Origin: Chrysoperla carnea
Lineage: Eukaryota > Arthropoda > Insecta > Neuroptera > Chrysopidae
Assembly (NCBI RefSeq): GCF_905475395.1
Contig: NC_058339.1
Coordinates: forward strand, 75,234,520-75,298,519
Direction: 5' to 3'
DNA: 64,000 nucleotides
Part shown: piece after piece, positions 12,986-25,321 of the stretch
Numbering within the stretch: position 1 is the first letter of the stretch
Layout: each line of letters opens with the position of its first letter
Program-made: the position numbers and the translations under genes
The notes under the pieces: generated by a model
Seen by the model: the letters and a program-made list of their open reading frames with translations, nothing else
The model's database searches: none
Told to the model about the DNA's origin: nothing

Positions 12986-13799
12986 TTTAACCTCCAAAAA
13001 ACACTTGTAAATTTCAAAATAAATCATTACAATAGTCACGCATCATTTAATAATGACACAAATTATTTGTTAAGGTAAAATCGAACAAAATGTGTTCTTG
13101 AGATTTAGGCAATGAAACACGTGAAGGTTATTGTAAATATAGGTAGATTTTGGACATCCCTGACCTAAGCAAGTAAAGTACCTACATATAATATAAGCTA
13201 TGTAATAAAATAACAATAAGAAATCAGATTAAAATCACATGTATTATTGCAATAATAATAGTTGTTTGATGCGATGATTCATCGTTTATAAAAACAATAA
13301 TAAATAAATAAAATTATCGTTATTAATTCAAAAGGAAAAAAATATGGTTTAATATTACATGATTTGTTAACTATGAATTATTTTTTAAATAAATATTTAC
13401 TGTGGCATGTAATTTTATGTGCGAATTAAATAAATAAGGAAAATGGAAAAATTGACTTTGCAATAAATCTCTTTAAACTGATTTGGCATTTTGTTTTCAT
13501 AGTTAATTAAGCTGTTGAATATTTGTAATCAATGTCCAAAAATTAAATTAATTATTAGTGAAGAGCCGTTAGGTTTTTAACTCGGAATCCAAAGATAGTC
13601 AATGAATCTTTATAAAAACTGTTCGATTGTATTGTTTCAAGTTTACTTAAAAAAGTTAAAAACAAAAATTTGTGCGATCTTGTCCAGTGGGTGGGGGAGA
13701 TCTCTTCTTTGGGGGGTGGAAAAGTATATGGTAAAAATGATAACGGGAATCGATAGAAGGATGAATTCTAAGCAAAAAAGTCATGAAAAGTCAATACTT
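12986..13799. other. Non-coding AT-rich DNA
   Basis: No gene supported. A small plus-strand open frame at 13602-13835 has no domain and overlaps the inverted repeat that follows. Confidence 0.5.
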
Positions 13800-14090
13800 T
13801 TCGAGTTGCGAGAACGCAAAAGAATGTTCTTTTAACTCGTGTATTCGCTTTATTTACATGAATATTCCTTTAAACTTAAAACTTTCTCTTTCATCGAAGT
13901 GGTGATTTTGTTTATTTAACTTCAGTGAATTTGTATCAATGAATTCATGTTTTAAATTCTATCAAATTCTATTGTAAATACAAATATTAAGCTGTACTTG
14001 TTCCAATCATTAGGAAATGTTGTTTGAAAGTATTTTTATTATATTTCAAATGAAACGATCAACTTCGGGATGAGGTTGTCATTATTTTAA
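13800..14090. repeat. Left copy of a long-range inverted repeat
   Basis: About 290 bp here match 19400-19720 in reverse complement. Shared tracts include GCTGTACTTGTTCCAATCAT (the partner carries ATGATTGGAACAAGTACAGC) and AACTTCAGTGAATTTGTATC. The two copies face each other across about 5.3 kb that contains two foldback elements. Confidence 0.75.
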
Positions 14091-14504
14091 TTTTTTTTCA
14101 GTGTACTAAAATAATATAAGCGCAATTCATGATATTGATTGTTATTATTATTACAAAATTTTCAATAATTATTGGAATAAAAGTAATCAATACTTGTACT
14201 AGCCTGCTGGTCATCATATTTTTATCGCCGCCTCGTTGCTATGTCCATAAAATTATCAACAAATAAAGAATAGATACAAAATAAAAGCTATATATCATTT
14301 CTTTCATATATAATAAATATGATAGTTTTCATTTCTTTTAATAAAAGAGAAAGTTGTTTTTTATAATAATAAACCAAATAAAGTTTATATTTATTATCAA
14401 CAATGTACGGTTCAGACGAACACGCATAAGAAAAAAAAAAGAAGTAGTAGGTAGTTGTTTTTTAACAAAGAAATGGGCGGCTAAAAGAACATATTCAATA
14501 GACC

Positions 14505-15820
14505 GACCGCTGGATGGGGTTGAGTGTGCAAAATATGAGTACCGCATTTTGTCAATTGATTTTTGTTTAGAAAAGCTTATAGATTAACTACCTGTGAACT
14601 ACCCGCTTTGCTGGGCAACATCCCCACTTGCACCCCTCCCTCCACATTTCCTTTCGTTGGATAACAGTTTTGTAATGTACACGTCATGCTCTTTTATTTG
14701 ATACCCCACTTAGGTAGATTTGTAAATATTCGATAATTCCTCCCCACTTTCTCGCTACACCTTTCTACCCTCCGAAGGTTAAAAGTAGATAAAAACAATA
14801 GATCTTTGAATCTGGTTGTATATCGTGTCAATATTTGAGCTTAATCGATGCATAACTTTTTTAGTTTTTGAAGCATATCCCTTTCAACCCCTATTTCAAC
14901 CCCTTACTCTACTATAATATGGATGTATTATACATAAAAACCTTCCTCTTGAATCACTCTATCTATTAAAAAAATCCGCATCAAAATCCGTTCCGTAGTT
15001 TCAAAGATTTAAGCGTACATAGGGACATAAAAAGCGACTTTGTTTTATAATATGTAGTGATATTGTGGATCTTGCCAGTAATTGTATTGGTCCAATTTTA
15101 CATACCCCCCCCCCTTCACAGAAACAGTTAAATGAAATTTTTTTAAATCAAGTAAAAGTTACTCTAGGTTCTATGGGTCATTTCAAAACGGCATCACGTC
15201 AAAACGGCTCTTTGTGATTTTTTCGTAAACTTCTTCGTTTTCGAGATATTAACAGTTTAATGTTTGGAAAAACTCTAAAAAAGCCATTTTAATTGCTAAA
15301 AACCGGGCATAAAATTAGATTTTTCAGCTTATCAAAATTCTAAAACAATGTTTGAACATCCTTTAATTAGTTCTGAAGAGTAATACAGGTTACATCATTC
15401 TAGAGGCTCAATTTTCAATTCTTAAAAAGATGTTTAATTCCCATTATTAGCAATAAGTAAGACAGAGGTACTAAATATTTCAGTCTTACACACTGTTATT
15501 AATAAGAATTATAACATCTTTAAAGAATTAAAGGTTGATACTTTAGAATTAAAGAATCTGTAATTACTCTTATTTTAGAACTTTGATAAGCTGAAAAATC
15601 TAATTTTATGCCCCGTTTTTTAGCTTTTAAAATGGCTTCTTTGGAGTTTTTCCAAACATTAAACTGTTATACTTGATTAAAAGAAAAGTCATTTAACTGT
15701 TTCTGTGGAGAGGGGGGGTATGCAAAAATTGGATAAATAGGGTTTCTGGCAAGATCCACAATATTAATCTATAAGCTTTACTAAACAAAAATCAATTGAC
15801 AAAATGCGGTATGCGCTCTA
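14505..15820. mobile_element. Foldback element copy 2, with a nested repeat
   Basis: The outer terminal segment (CTGGATGGGGTTGAGTGTGC ... AAAAGCTTATAGATTAA, about 14508-14587) reappears inverted, partly deleted, at 15765-15820. Inside are inverted flanks with poly-C at about 15107 and poly-G at about 15712, around a palindromic core (about 15258-15668, AACAGTTTAATGTTTGG ... CCAAACATTAAACTGTT). The internal stretch 14588-15060 is absent from the other copies and looks like a nested insertion. No transposase is visible. Confidence 0.85.
14588..15060 (+). mobile_element. Dispersed insect repeat nested in the foldback element
   Basis: Less AT-rich than its surroundings, with CCCGCTTTGCTGGGCAACAT near the left end, and a tail reading AAAATCCGTTCCGTAGTTT ... 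GCGACTTTGTTTTATA. From memory this tail is widespread in insect genomes, as the end of a non-LTR or Helitron-like family. The class is uncertain and no coding sequence is present. Confidence 0.55.
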
Positions 15821-17639
15821 CAATAAGAAGATGCAAACTTATATTGTTACAATATTTCATGGGAATAATATTCACAAAACTTTGTGAAAAATATTTTTGT
15901 AATCCTTTTTTATACAATTTTTGTTACATAAAAACATATATTGTAAAACCCAGACAGATTCATATCTGCAATGCACGGGGAGTTTTAATAAACAGTACCT
16001 GGAAGACCGAGCTTTACTGGGTAGTTTTTGATTTAAAAAAGCACAAATGTTATCACTAATATAAGAACCATTTAAAATGTCTCTACACAAATACCAATTT
16101 GAATATCCCGGTAATGTACTTTATTTTGTCGCCAATAGATGTCAGTCATATTTATCATGTTTCAGTTTTTCTTAAAAACACAAATAAAACGACGTTTTCT
16201 AAAAATAAAACCTACCTAGATCGTTTTTTCGCTCTAAAAACACCCCTTGCATACTAATTTTCATCATATTAATCTTCTATATTTAAACGTCATAGTTTCA
16301 AAATTCCCTGTTGCGTTTTTTCAAAGCGACAGCTTAAATATGAAGGAATCTTGTTCATTTGAAAACGCAGTACTTTCCAAAAAAGTCGTAAAGAGAAAGT
16401 TTGGTAGACTCTTCAAAAGAAAGCCACCCACGAAGTTTCAAATATGTATTCATAGTTTAACAAAAAGGGTACTGTCCTGCGGATTAACCTTATATGTTTA
16501 AACAAGCAATTCTTGTAAATAATACATATTATATATAATATATACATATATATTCGAAAAAAGTCCTAGAGACGTAGAATCGAAGAGAGTAGTAAGAGAG
16601 TTTGATGGACTCGCCAAAAGGAAGTTTTAAGCATGTACTAATTTCGACATTTACTTAATTTGTATTTGAAAATTTACGGTATATTTCTGCGCTGACAAAA
16701 TAAAAAAATCGATCATTTAAAAGTATTAGATTTGGAAAATAAATTCATAAAAATTTTCGCTAGGGTATATAGTATTCAATTTTCTATTCATTCTTTTTTT
16801 AACAATACGTCATAAAATGGGATAGAGCAAATGAAAAATTCCAGAATTTCCCTTTATGCAACCGTATATGGTATTATTTTTTCTTTTGGAAACAATAAAC
16901 GAGAAATAGGCGAAGAACGACATCGAAATACATTGATTTTATTCAACATAAAAATAAATTTATTACATAATCTTGAATAAAATTATTTACTAAATTAAAA
17001 TTCAATGAATAAAACCAGTTTCCTTATATTAATTATTTATAATTTTTCCTAGTAAAAAAAAAATTTTTTTTTTCAAAAAGTTCATAATTTAGTGATAATT
17101 TAAATAAAATATAATTGCAACAAGTAATTAGCGGTCTATTCACTAAATTGAAAAAAGTATACACCAATAATTAAATTTTCTACTTAAAAAATGTTATAAT
17201 AGTATTATCAGTAGAAATAATAAATTATAATGTTTATTATTTTTATGCCTATTTCGTGTTATTGAAATTATGTAACCATGTGTTTCAGAATTTGTGGCCA
17301 CTGTTAAAAAAACGATTGCATGAAATTTGGATATATGCTACATTATATAGATCAAATTAGATCAAAATTTTCTGAACATTTTCTTGATTGTCTAGTCGAA
17401 AGTACGATCTACTCGACGGCATTTAACTCCGAGTAGAACGATTTTTGTGCCTTGCTAAATTACTGGTATGCTACCGAGCCACGAAGTGGTTTTTCCCGAT
17501 GTTAAATGTGGTTGGGAAGACCTATTTTCGGCTAGGAAATAAAGAAAATAGTATACAGCCCCCGGCCGAAGTGTTGGATACCCTGGCGCATATAAAAAAT
17601 CAGTTCATAAACGTCGGGAAATTTCAATCTTTTGGTCTA
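15821..17639. other. Non-coding, with a weak direct repeat
   Basis: No gene supported. A motif of about 35 bp (GAGAAAGTTTGGTAGACTC, then CAAAAGAAAG) at 16392 recurs in altered form near 16590. An AT dinucleotide-rich tract lies at 16526-16555. The plus-strand open frame at 16247-16501 has no recognisable domain. Confidence 0.45.
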
Positions 17640-17805
17640 AGAATAATATACTGTCTTTTTTCACAGACACAGACAGACGGACTAATTAGGTGATTTTATG
17701 AACACCTATACCAAAATTTTGTTCATGGTATCAAAATTTTTAAGCGTTACAAACTTGGGACTAAACTTAGTATACCTTGGTATATTTCATATACGTGGTA
17801 TAAAA
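17640..17805. mobile_element. Family B fragment
   Basis: GACTAATTAGGTGATTTTAT and ACAAACTTGGGACTAAACTT reproduce the terminus of the copy at 9012-9545 in the same orientation, ending at the TATACC...GGTATAAAA terminus near 17805. The other end of the element is missing or replaced. Confidence 0.7.
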
Positions 17806-18204
17806 AGTTCAAATTAAAATTGTTCGTACTACTGTTTTTTAAAACATATACCATTTACCTTAAAACACTCTGTATGAGTATTTTTATTATGAAAGGTGTA
17901 ACTATTACTCACATTTCAAAAATATTAAGTACGAAAAAAATTGTGTAATTCGTTTATTCTCAAAGGAATGTTCGTTACAATTTCGTATCAAAAAAATTAC
18001 TATATAACTCTCACAGAACTAAAAACCCATTAACCGTATACTGTTGCATTTTTGTAGTTAGGGGTGTCAACATACAGAACATCTCCTCTTGCATTTCTTT
18101 GTTAGTCTCCACATAACAACATTCTCAGACTTTAACAGAAATATCCATTTTTAGTATTTCTCGTGTTTTCATCCATGAAGTAAGCGAAAATAATGTATAG
18201 GTGA

Positions 18205-18500
18205 AACACAAATTTTGATAAGCTCAAAAATGTAATTGTGAGCTCCGTTTTTCAGCTTTTAAAATGGCTTTTTTGGAGTTTTTCTAAACATTAAACTGTT
18301 AATATCTCGAAAACGAAGAAGTTTACGAAAAAATCACAAAGAATCTGTTTCTGTTGAGGGGGGCTATGCAACAATTGGACCAATAGGGGGAGGGGTTCTG
18401 GTAAGATCCAGAATATTAATCTATAAGCTTTTCTGATCAAGGAATCAATTGACAAAATGTGGTAATCATATTTTGCACACTCAACCCCATCCAGAGTGTT
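18205..18500. mobile_element. Foldback element copy 3 (right half only)
   Basis: One core arm (TGTAATTGTGAGCTCCG ... TTTTCTAAACATTAAACTG) plus the right flank through CTCAACCCCATCCAG match copies 1 and 2. The left half is missing. Confidence 0.8.
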
Positions 18501-19399
18501 ATTACACAAATACTAGTTAATTTTTTAAGCGACTTCAAAAAAAAGTAAGTTATCTATTAAGTAAGCTATTATTCACGCATGGAAATCTATAAGAGCTTTC
18601 AAATCTATACGTATAAAATGCTTTGTCCTAAAATATTGATTGACTGATTGACTGAGTGTCGGATCAAGGCACAGCCTAAACCGCTGATAGCAGAGACCTA
18701 AAACTTGGATGATGTGTTTTTTGTATAACGTAGGCATTCGATAAGAAAGATTTCCCAAAATTATAACCCAAAGGGGATGAAAAACGGGATCAAAGCTTAT
18801 ATGGACTACGTGATTCTTTAGTCCAACCTATTTCAAATTTAGTATCAACATTCATTTATGGAAGACGTGTTTCGTATTTTAATAAAACTCATCGCCTAAC
18901 GAGGTAAAAAGGAGTATTTGTCATTATCAGTAAGTATTATGGGCTAAATTTTATTTTTTTTAAATAGGATTCCACAAAAAAAAATTAAAATCCATAGATT
19001 TGTGAATAAAAGGGAGGATAAGTGAGTTCTAGGAGAGTTATTTAAAATAAAAATAACAAACACATGATGATTAAAAACCGCATATTAAATGTAATTTAAT
19101 ATTACGATTTATAAGCATAATTAGGTCAGTATGTTAACATGCAACCAATAAAAATCATAATACAACTCCACCCCTGTGCATCGCACCCCTAAGCTATTCC
19201 TATTCTATAGTAAGTTGTAATTTCATACCTTAATAATAAAATAACTACTATTTATTACATACTATACGTCATGAATTGAAATGTTACATTTATAGTAGTT
19301 ATAGAATTCATTTAATATTTAATATATCAGAAACCACTCAAATTCATTTATCAAGCATTAACTTAAATAGTTTAAGACATTCAATAATTTTCATTATAA
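18501..19399. other. Non-coding AT-rich DNA
   Basis: No gene or clear repeat is supported in this stretch. Confidence 0.5.
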
Positions 19400-19720
19400 G
19401 TAACACTAATCCGAAATTTGGTCGTTTCATATTGAAATAAAGGAAAAATACTTTCAAACAATTTCATAATGATTGGAACAAGTACAGCTAAATATTTGTA
19501 TTTACAATAGAAGGGGATTGAATTTAAAATATTAATTCATTGATACAAAATCACTGAAGTTAAAAAAACAAAATCATTACTTCCATAATAGAGATTGAAT
19601 TTAGTTGAAGTGATGCATTTTATTGATGGAAAATAAAATTATACTGAGTTGCGGAATATTTAATCGTGTATAAATAAAGCAAATCGATGAATTAAAAGAA
19701 AACTTCTTTGCGTTTGCTTT
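19400..19720. repeat. Right copy of a long-range inverted repeat
   Basis: Reverse complement partner of 13800-14090, including ATGATTGGAACAAGTACAGC and GATACAAAATCACTGAAGTT and a more diverged outer part around TAAATAAAGCAAATCG. Confidence 0.75.
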
Positions 19721-19883
19721 AAATATAGGATTTGGTTATTACGAACACGTAGCTGTCATATCTAGTTCATATGCGATTGTGTCAACTACATGAAAATGGT
19801 TGTTACCAACTTACAGTGTGTTTGAAATAAACTTATTGATCATTTATAATATATAGCATATTTGTGTACATTAATACAACTAT

Positions 19884-19969
19884 CAGTAGCGCAGTCGGTA
19901 CAGCGGTGGGCTTAAGACACTAAAATCAATAGAATCCATATGTCGTTGGTTTAATTCCGACTCGAAGAA
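19884..19969 (+). repeat. tRNA-like sequence (pseudo-tRNA or SINE head)
   Basis: A perfect RNA polymerase III A box (TAGCGCAGTCGG, 19888) is followed about 55 bp later by a near-consensus B box (GGTTTAATTCC). A 5-bp T-arm folds (GTTGG / CCGAC) and a CTTAAGA loop would place anticodon TAA, leucine-like, with a long variable region. The 7-nt flanks do not pair into an acceptor stem, so it is not a functional tRNA. It is more likely a tRNA-derived SINE head or pseudogene. Confidence 0.5.
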
Positions 19970-21213
19970 ATTTAATTTTTTCAAATAAACCTTATAAAAC
20001 TGCTCTTGTGGTTGTGACAATCAAATCAGTATTTTGTTACAATATTTATAAGTGGTAATATCAATCAAAAAAAGATTGTTTAAAATTATGTTGCATTTCA
20101 AAACAAAATTTGTGTCAACTTTACCACTCAATCCCGTACGGTAGTTGTATCACATTCGTCGTCCCATTCGCCATATTTGATCTCTCGATGAGGCTGAGAC
20201 AATCTCATATCGATTTTTTTAGTATATATTCAGAGTAATTATCGAAATGGAAGACTGATTATCCCTCTGATTGACAAATTTTAATGAGAATTCTCTACAG
20301 CTTACAAAAACTTGATTTTTGCATTACTTAATGTGTTTTTATTTGAACAAATAGAAAGAAACAAAAAAATTACACAGAAGTCGGTACTCGAACCCGGCTC
20401 CTCTATGTTATGGAAAAATTCGGTTTTTTGGCTTATTTTCAAAAGGAAAAGTGAGAGCGTGATAAGATTTTTTACAAAACAATATGTCAGGGGTTTAAAA
20501 TTTTCGTACGATATGAGAAAATTTTGAGTGCGATAATTATTTGAGAAGATACAGGATTTTAAATTCAAAAGTAACAGTTTTGGTTGGAAGGCTAATATCT
20601 TGGTCCAAAAAGGATTAAAAAGTAAAAGTGTTAAGCGACAAACGTAACTGGGTCGCATTGGATTTTAGAACACATTTTGAGACGCTCGTTCCTCAATAGC
20701 TTAAGAAAAACGCTTGCTTAAATTGATGTTATTCAGAGGTTCCATAAAGTTTTTAGTATTAGAAAACTTTTTATGATTCAGAAATATAGAAATCGTTAAA
20801 TGCCTATCGTATACTACTGACCCAAATATTTTAAAAATACTATTTTATTCAAAAGAAGATAAAAACTTATAAATACATTTTTAAATTATTTAGACACATG
20901 GGAAAATTGGCATATGTTAGCATTTAATTTATATTTGGTTTTCAATTTATACTTACATCAAAAGTTTTCCATTAAGGTATAATATCAGTCAATATACTCA
21001 AGCACATAAAAACATGCTGCTATACAAGTACTCTGTAATTGAATGCAGAACTTTCGTTTCTCGAATAAGCTGAGAAAAATAAAGAAGAAAATCTTCTTTA
21101 ACACATATAGATCTGAGGCCTGATTTACGAGATAATTAATCTACTTTTATATTAATCAATTAATAAAACATACATTCATCAAAATAAAATTCATCCAAAA
21201 ACACTACTTAAAC
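19970..21213. other. Non-coding AT-rich DNA
   Basis: No gene supported. The 118-codon minus-strand frame at 20302-20658 has no domain, splice context or biased composition beyond AT richness. Confidence 0.45.
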
Positions 21214-21570
21214 AGAGGATGTGTTTTATTATAGTGTGAAAGAGTGGCCTAAATGCAAAAACTCTAAAACAAAATCTTACACACTATACATACTTACAAC
21301 TTCAACACACTATACCTAATGTGGTTTGTCTGCGAGTAGACTGTTCGTTACGATAAAATACATGCTGAGGTATGTAAGCATGGATTTCCGTACGATAGGT
21401 TGCATACAAAACTTGATTTACAAAGAAAGGGAGTGTAATAAAACTTGATTTTAATTGGTTAGTTTTTATAATAATATAAGTAGCCAAATAATTAAGTTGT
21501 GTCCAAAGTTCTTTTTGCAGTAATTTTTCATTTAGATCACCCCTTCACGCTATGATAAAACACATCCTCT
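21214..21570. mobile_element. TIR MITE of about 357 bp
   Basis: Terminal inverted repeats of about 27 bp: AGAGGATGTGTTTTATTATA on the left, and ATGATAAAACACATCCTCT on the right (two mismatches across the 27 bp). There is no coding content. Target-site duplication is not obvious. Confidence 0.85.
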
Positions 21571-21589
21571 ATTTTGTGTTTTATTGGAT

Positions 21590-21990
21590 TATTAATCTCT
21601 ATATATTATAAATGCGAAAGTTAGCATATTTCTTTGTTTGTTTGTTTGTTACGCTTTCACGCTTAAACTAGCTAATGGTTTTTAATGAAACTGTGCAGCA
21701 ATATAGCTGATATATCAGAATAACACATGAACCATAATTTATAAAGATATACTTAAAAAAATTTAATTTAATTTGACATTTGATATTACCATAAATTACA
21801 GATTCCTGTAAAAATATACTCAATGAATAATTACTATATTTAAAAAAATAGAAAAGCATACATATAATTTACCTGTGTAAAACAATCCTTACCATTATTT
21901 CGAGTGCTATAGAAAGGAGATAAGCGAAGGCAATCATTATCAATCTTTACTTTTAAACCCAGCGAAGCGGATGGGTATCACTCTAGTTTA
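21590..21990. mobile_element. Degraded dispersed repeat, probable LINE 3' tail
   Basis: One end reads ATATATTATAAATGCGAAAG, then TTTGTTTGTTTGTTTGTTAC and GCTTTCACGCTTAAACTA. The other end reads CCCAGCGAAGCGGATGGGTA. These two landmarks are, from memory, typical of a repeat tail common in insect genomes. The interior is eroded and has no ORF. Confidence 0.55.
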
Positions 21991-24900
21991 TTAATATAGG
22001 AGTAGGTTAATTATCTCGAAAAAAAGGCCTCAGATCCAAATTTTGTAAAGAACATTACCTTCTTCTTTTACTCAGCTTATTCAGAAAATTCTGCAGTCAA
22101 TTATAGAACACCTTGTATACGTACATTATTTTTGTCAGGCGTCACAAATTTAGACAATACTTAAATACATCGTATCTATGTGTCGCAGCCAACTAGCTTA
22201 ATTAGCCGTTTAATTAACAGTCTAACCTTTTTACTAAACATTTAGGAAAATGATTTGAATTTATAACGTTTAACTAAATTACCTAGCCTAGTCATTTAAA
22301 TTTTCTAGATAAAAATGAAACGCCACATGTGACAATCATAATTTTATTAAAAACAAATAAATAAATGAATCATTTCATTAGTGGTACTTAAAAAAAGTAA
22401 TACAAGTACACTATAGTCCAGTATGCATATGCATTCTCTCCAGTTTAGGTTCGACCGTGAAAAAGTAATTAATTTATATATTTTTATATGTATTATATGG
22501 AATTTTAATTACAACACATTATAGTTTTCAATTACAAAGAAACATACCCAATTATGAATTGTTATAATATCAAATGTATTTTGATTGTAATGCAATGCAT
22601 GGTAGATTTATTGATTGATTTCTTTATTTTTAATATTTTTTAAATATTTTAAATTAGTATTTTTTTTAATGATTTGTTAAAATATTAATATGGTTAATTG
22701 AGCTATCATGATTTTTAATTCAAAGTAAGCAAATTCGTAACTTAGTTTATTCCTCCCTCCTCACCGCCTGTTCTCGATAATGGTTTATTGTGTTTGTAAC
22801 GGAACCTTAAAACGAATCATAAAGTACCAACAGGTGTTACCAACTCCCACATAAAAAATGAATTTAGGTGAAACGATTCAATATACAATGAATGGTATTA
22901 ACACAATACAATATTGTACATAGTTTAAAAACTATTTTAACCTACTATCCAAAATGTTCATAATTTAATATTATTTAAAAAAAAAAAAAAAAACACTTTC
23001 CAATTTATTTATTTATATTAAAAATTTTATTGAATGCAAATAAACAGAACGAAAATTAAAATATCAAATAACAATTTTTTAATATTTCCATATATTTAAT
23101 GCGAAACAATCAATTTTTGCCGGTAAAAGAAAGCATATATCGTTATCATTGTTCAGCTATGGGTCCTCTTCATACATGTTCAGCAAACCGCAAACCCTAA
23201 ACGCTAAATCTTTTTGTTCAAAAGCTTTAATCGAGCATAATTAACCACCTAGGAACCTGTTTGACGCTTGAACCAAGCCTTGACGGTGATTGATGGAATG
23301 TTTGAATGACTCAAATATTTGTCTCAAGCCAAATCGGTTGGAAAGTTTAGGCAACCACCTTCCATAGTATGAATCAATTTAGCGATTCTTTTATTTGCGA
23401 TATGATCGTTATTTACACATAAAAAAAGTTTAGGAAGTAGTAGAATGAATTAAAAATGAGTATTTTACCGCCTAAGTGAAATATAGTAATACAAAGCCTC
23501 TTCCACTATTGAAAAATTTTTCCACAAAAATTTCGATGACAAAAAACTTGAATACGACGAAACAGTAATGGAAACTATTCCAGAATACACTCGTAAAATA
23601 TATACGGATTTAAAAGCGTTGACCTGGCTCGAGTAATATTGATCCAAAATTGTTTTATTTCTAACTCGGTCAACGAACATTTTTAAAGTAACAAACTTTG
23701 ACGCAGATACAATCCCACCGTGCTTTAAATCACCGAAACAGAAAGTCTTGCGCACAATATATGCTACCACTTTATGGAAAATTGTTACGAAACTAATGTG
23801 AATTAATTTAAATTAAGAAGAGTACGAATGTATCCAGCCATTCCAAAGTATCTGCATGCGTTACTGATGTCATGATAACGATGACAAAATCTAATTCGAT
23901 ATTTCAGACGACTTTGGTAACTTCTGATTATTCTGTTATTAATAAGAAAATGTCTATTAACAGAACTTGATAAACGAAAACTTGATACATAATTAAATAA
24001 TAAATAATTAAAAACGAAAGATATTTAGTTCATATCGGGTGTCCCACAGCAACCATTATGGATGTACATGATTTATCCTTTCAAACTACCTTCAAACCAT
24101 TATGAGAACTAAACAGAGCTAATTGGCGAAAAATGCAGTTTTGTCTTTTTTGGATTTTCAAGATTTGTGAGTGAACGGCATGGCCTAAAGACATCGTTCT
24201 TTGCTTGTATTAAGGCTAATTACATTTGCTTTAACATCTTTTCCCATGATTACATCCATAAAATGAGCATTCGTTATCCTCGAGTCGAAAATAGACCAAG
24301 TATGAAAATTTCACTTTTTTCGAAAAAATTGCCAATTTTTGGAGATTTGTATCTTAGTAAGTATTAAACCTACGGAGCTGGTTTTAATTTCAAATTTTCT
24401 TCTATTTTAAAAACTTTAAAAAAAATATTTTCTAAAAAAACGCATAGTTTTGGACTTATATTGAGAAAACTAAAAAAGGGGCAAAAATCTGGTCGTAATC
24501 TTGAATATATCACTTCCGGTCAAGATTTCGGTAGAGCAACCGACATATTCGGATTCAGCAGAGTCGAAATAGGAGGAAAATACCTTTTGCCCAAAAGTAA
24601 CAAGAAATGCTTCTAAAAGTTTTTCTTAGGCCTTTTTTAAATATTATGACTAGTCTATTTCAAATTGATTAAAATTAAGAGAGCAATGTTAACTAAATAA
24701 ATGTTGCTGAATTGCTGTTTATCAATTGTACGACCAAGCATATGTAATAATTGGATCTACAACTTGCATGCGGTTAACCCAGGACACAGTCCACTAGGAT
24801 GCGGGACAGATAATATATCACTGAATATTTTTAAATAATTACTTTGTTGTTAAGAATAAAAAAAATAACTTTAAATATATTAAATCATTATTTAACAAAG

Positions 24901-25116
24901 TGGAAGCATTTTTTTTATTAAAAACTTATGGATAATCTACGTTGAACTCGAACAGTTGCATTCAGTAATTAATAATAATGATTATTAATTTATTTAATCA
25001 ATAATTAAAAATAAATGTGTGAATTAGTGTGTAAATACTTAAAGGTGTGTTATTTATAGATCTTTATATTTAGTCGGGTCAAAATTTATATTTGATTCCA
25101 AAAGAAAAATAAAGAG
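21991..25116. other. Gene desert upstream of the nuclease-NACHT gene
   Basis: No coding gene supported. It contains an A17 run near 22980 and a possible element beginning CGGGTGTCCCACAGCAACC near 24037. TATTTATA at 25051-25058 could be a TATA-like element for the downstream gene, but the spacing to any start site is unknown. Confidence 0.45.
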
Positions 25117-25183
25117 GTATGTGTTATAGAAATGTAATTAAAATTTAAACACAAAACAATTCTGAATTAGATTTGATTTTCAG
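25117..25183 (+). other. Putative 67-nt 5' UTR intron of the nuclease-NACHT gene
   Basis: AAAGAG|GTATGTG is a strong donor and TTTGATTTTCAG| a strong acceptor 67 nt apart, a typical insect short-intron size, directly upstream of the long ORF. If real, the transcript has a eukaryotic 5' structure. No cDNA evidence is available here. Confidence 0.5.
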
Positions 25184-25189
25184 AAATAT

Positions 25190-25300
25190 ATGTCCAAACT
25201 ATCCAAATTTTATAAAAAATCTAATGAAGAAAATAAATTAGAGGATATTGATAAAAAAAAAGGCAACAAAAATCACGAGATTTACCCGATGATGGAATAA
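25190..25300 (+). CDS. Short upstream ORF in frame with the nuclease-NACHT ORF
   Basis: An ATG seven bases after the predicted acceptor opens a 36-codon, lysine-rich frame (it starts MSKLSKFYKK) that ends at TAA 25298-25300. It is in the same frame as the long ORF, whose first ATG is only 21 nt after the TAA. It may be a regulatory uORF. Alternatively it is the original N-terminal extension of the large protein, cut off by one stop mutation. The basic KKSNEEN...KKKGNK composition resembles a linker rather than a folded domain. Confidence 0.35.
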   Translation: MSKLSKFYKKSNEENKLEDIDKKKGNKNHEIYPMME

Positions 25301-25321
25301 AAAGATTTTAAAGTGATCAAA

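Noticed and set aside
16247..16501. 84-codon plus-strand frame with a basic patch (VVKRKFGRLFKRK)
   Set aside because: The patch is part of a repeated nucleotide motif that recurs 200 bp downstream in a different frame; no domain.
20381..20405. GTCGGTACTCGAACCCGGCT-like sequence resembling a minus-strand tRNA T-arm
   Set aside because: Only a three-pair stem forms and no A box or anticodon arm is found at the right distance.
20302..20658. 118-codon minus-strand open frame
   Set aside because: No recognisable domain, no splice context, and composition typical of translated AT-rich DNA; an overlapping plus-strand frame is equally open.
25313..25315. GTG as start of the large NACHT ORF
   Set aside because: Eukaryotic nuclear genes initiate at ATG; the first in-frame ATG is nine bases later at 25322.
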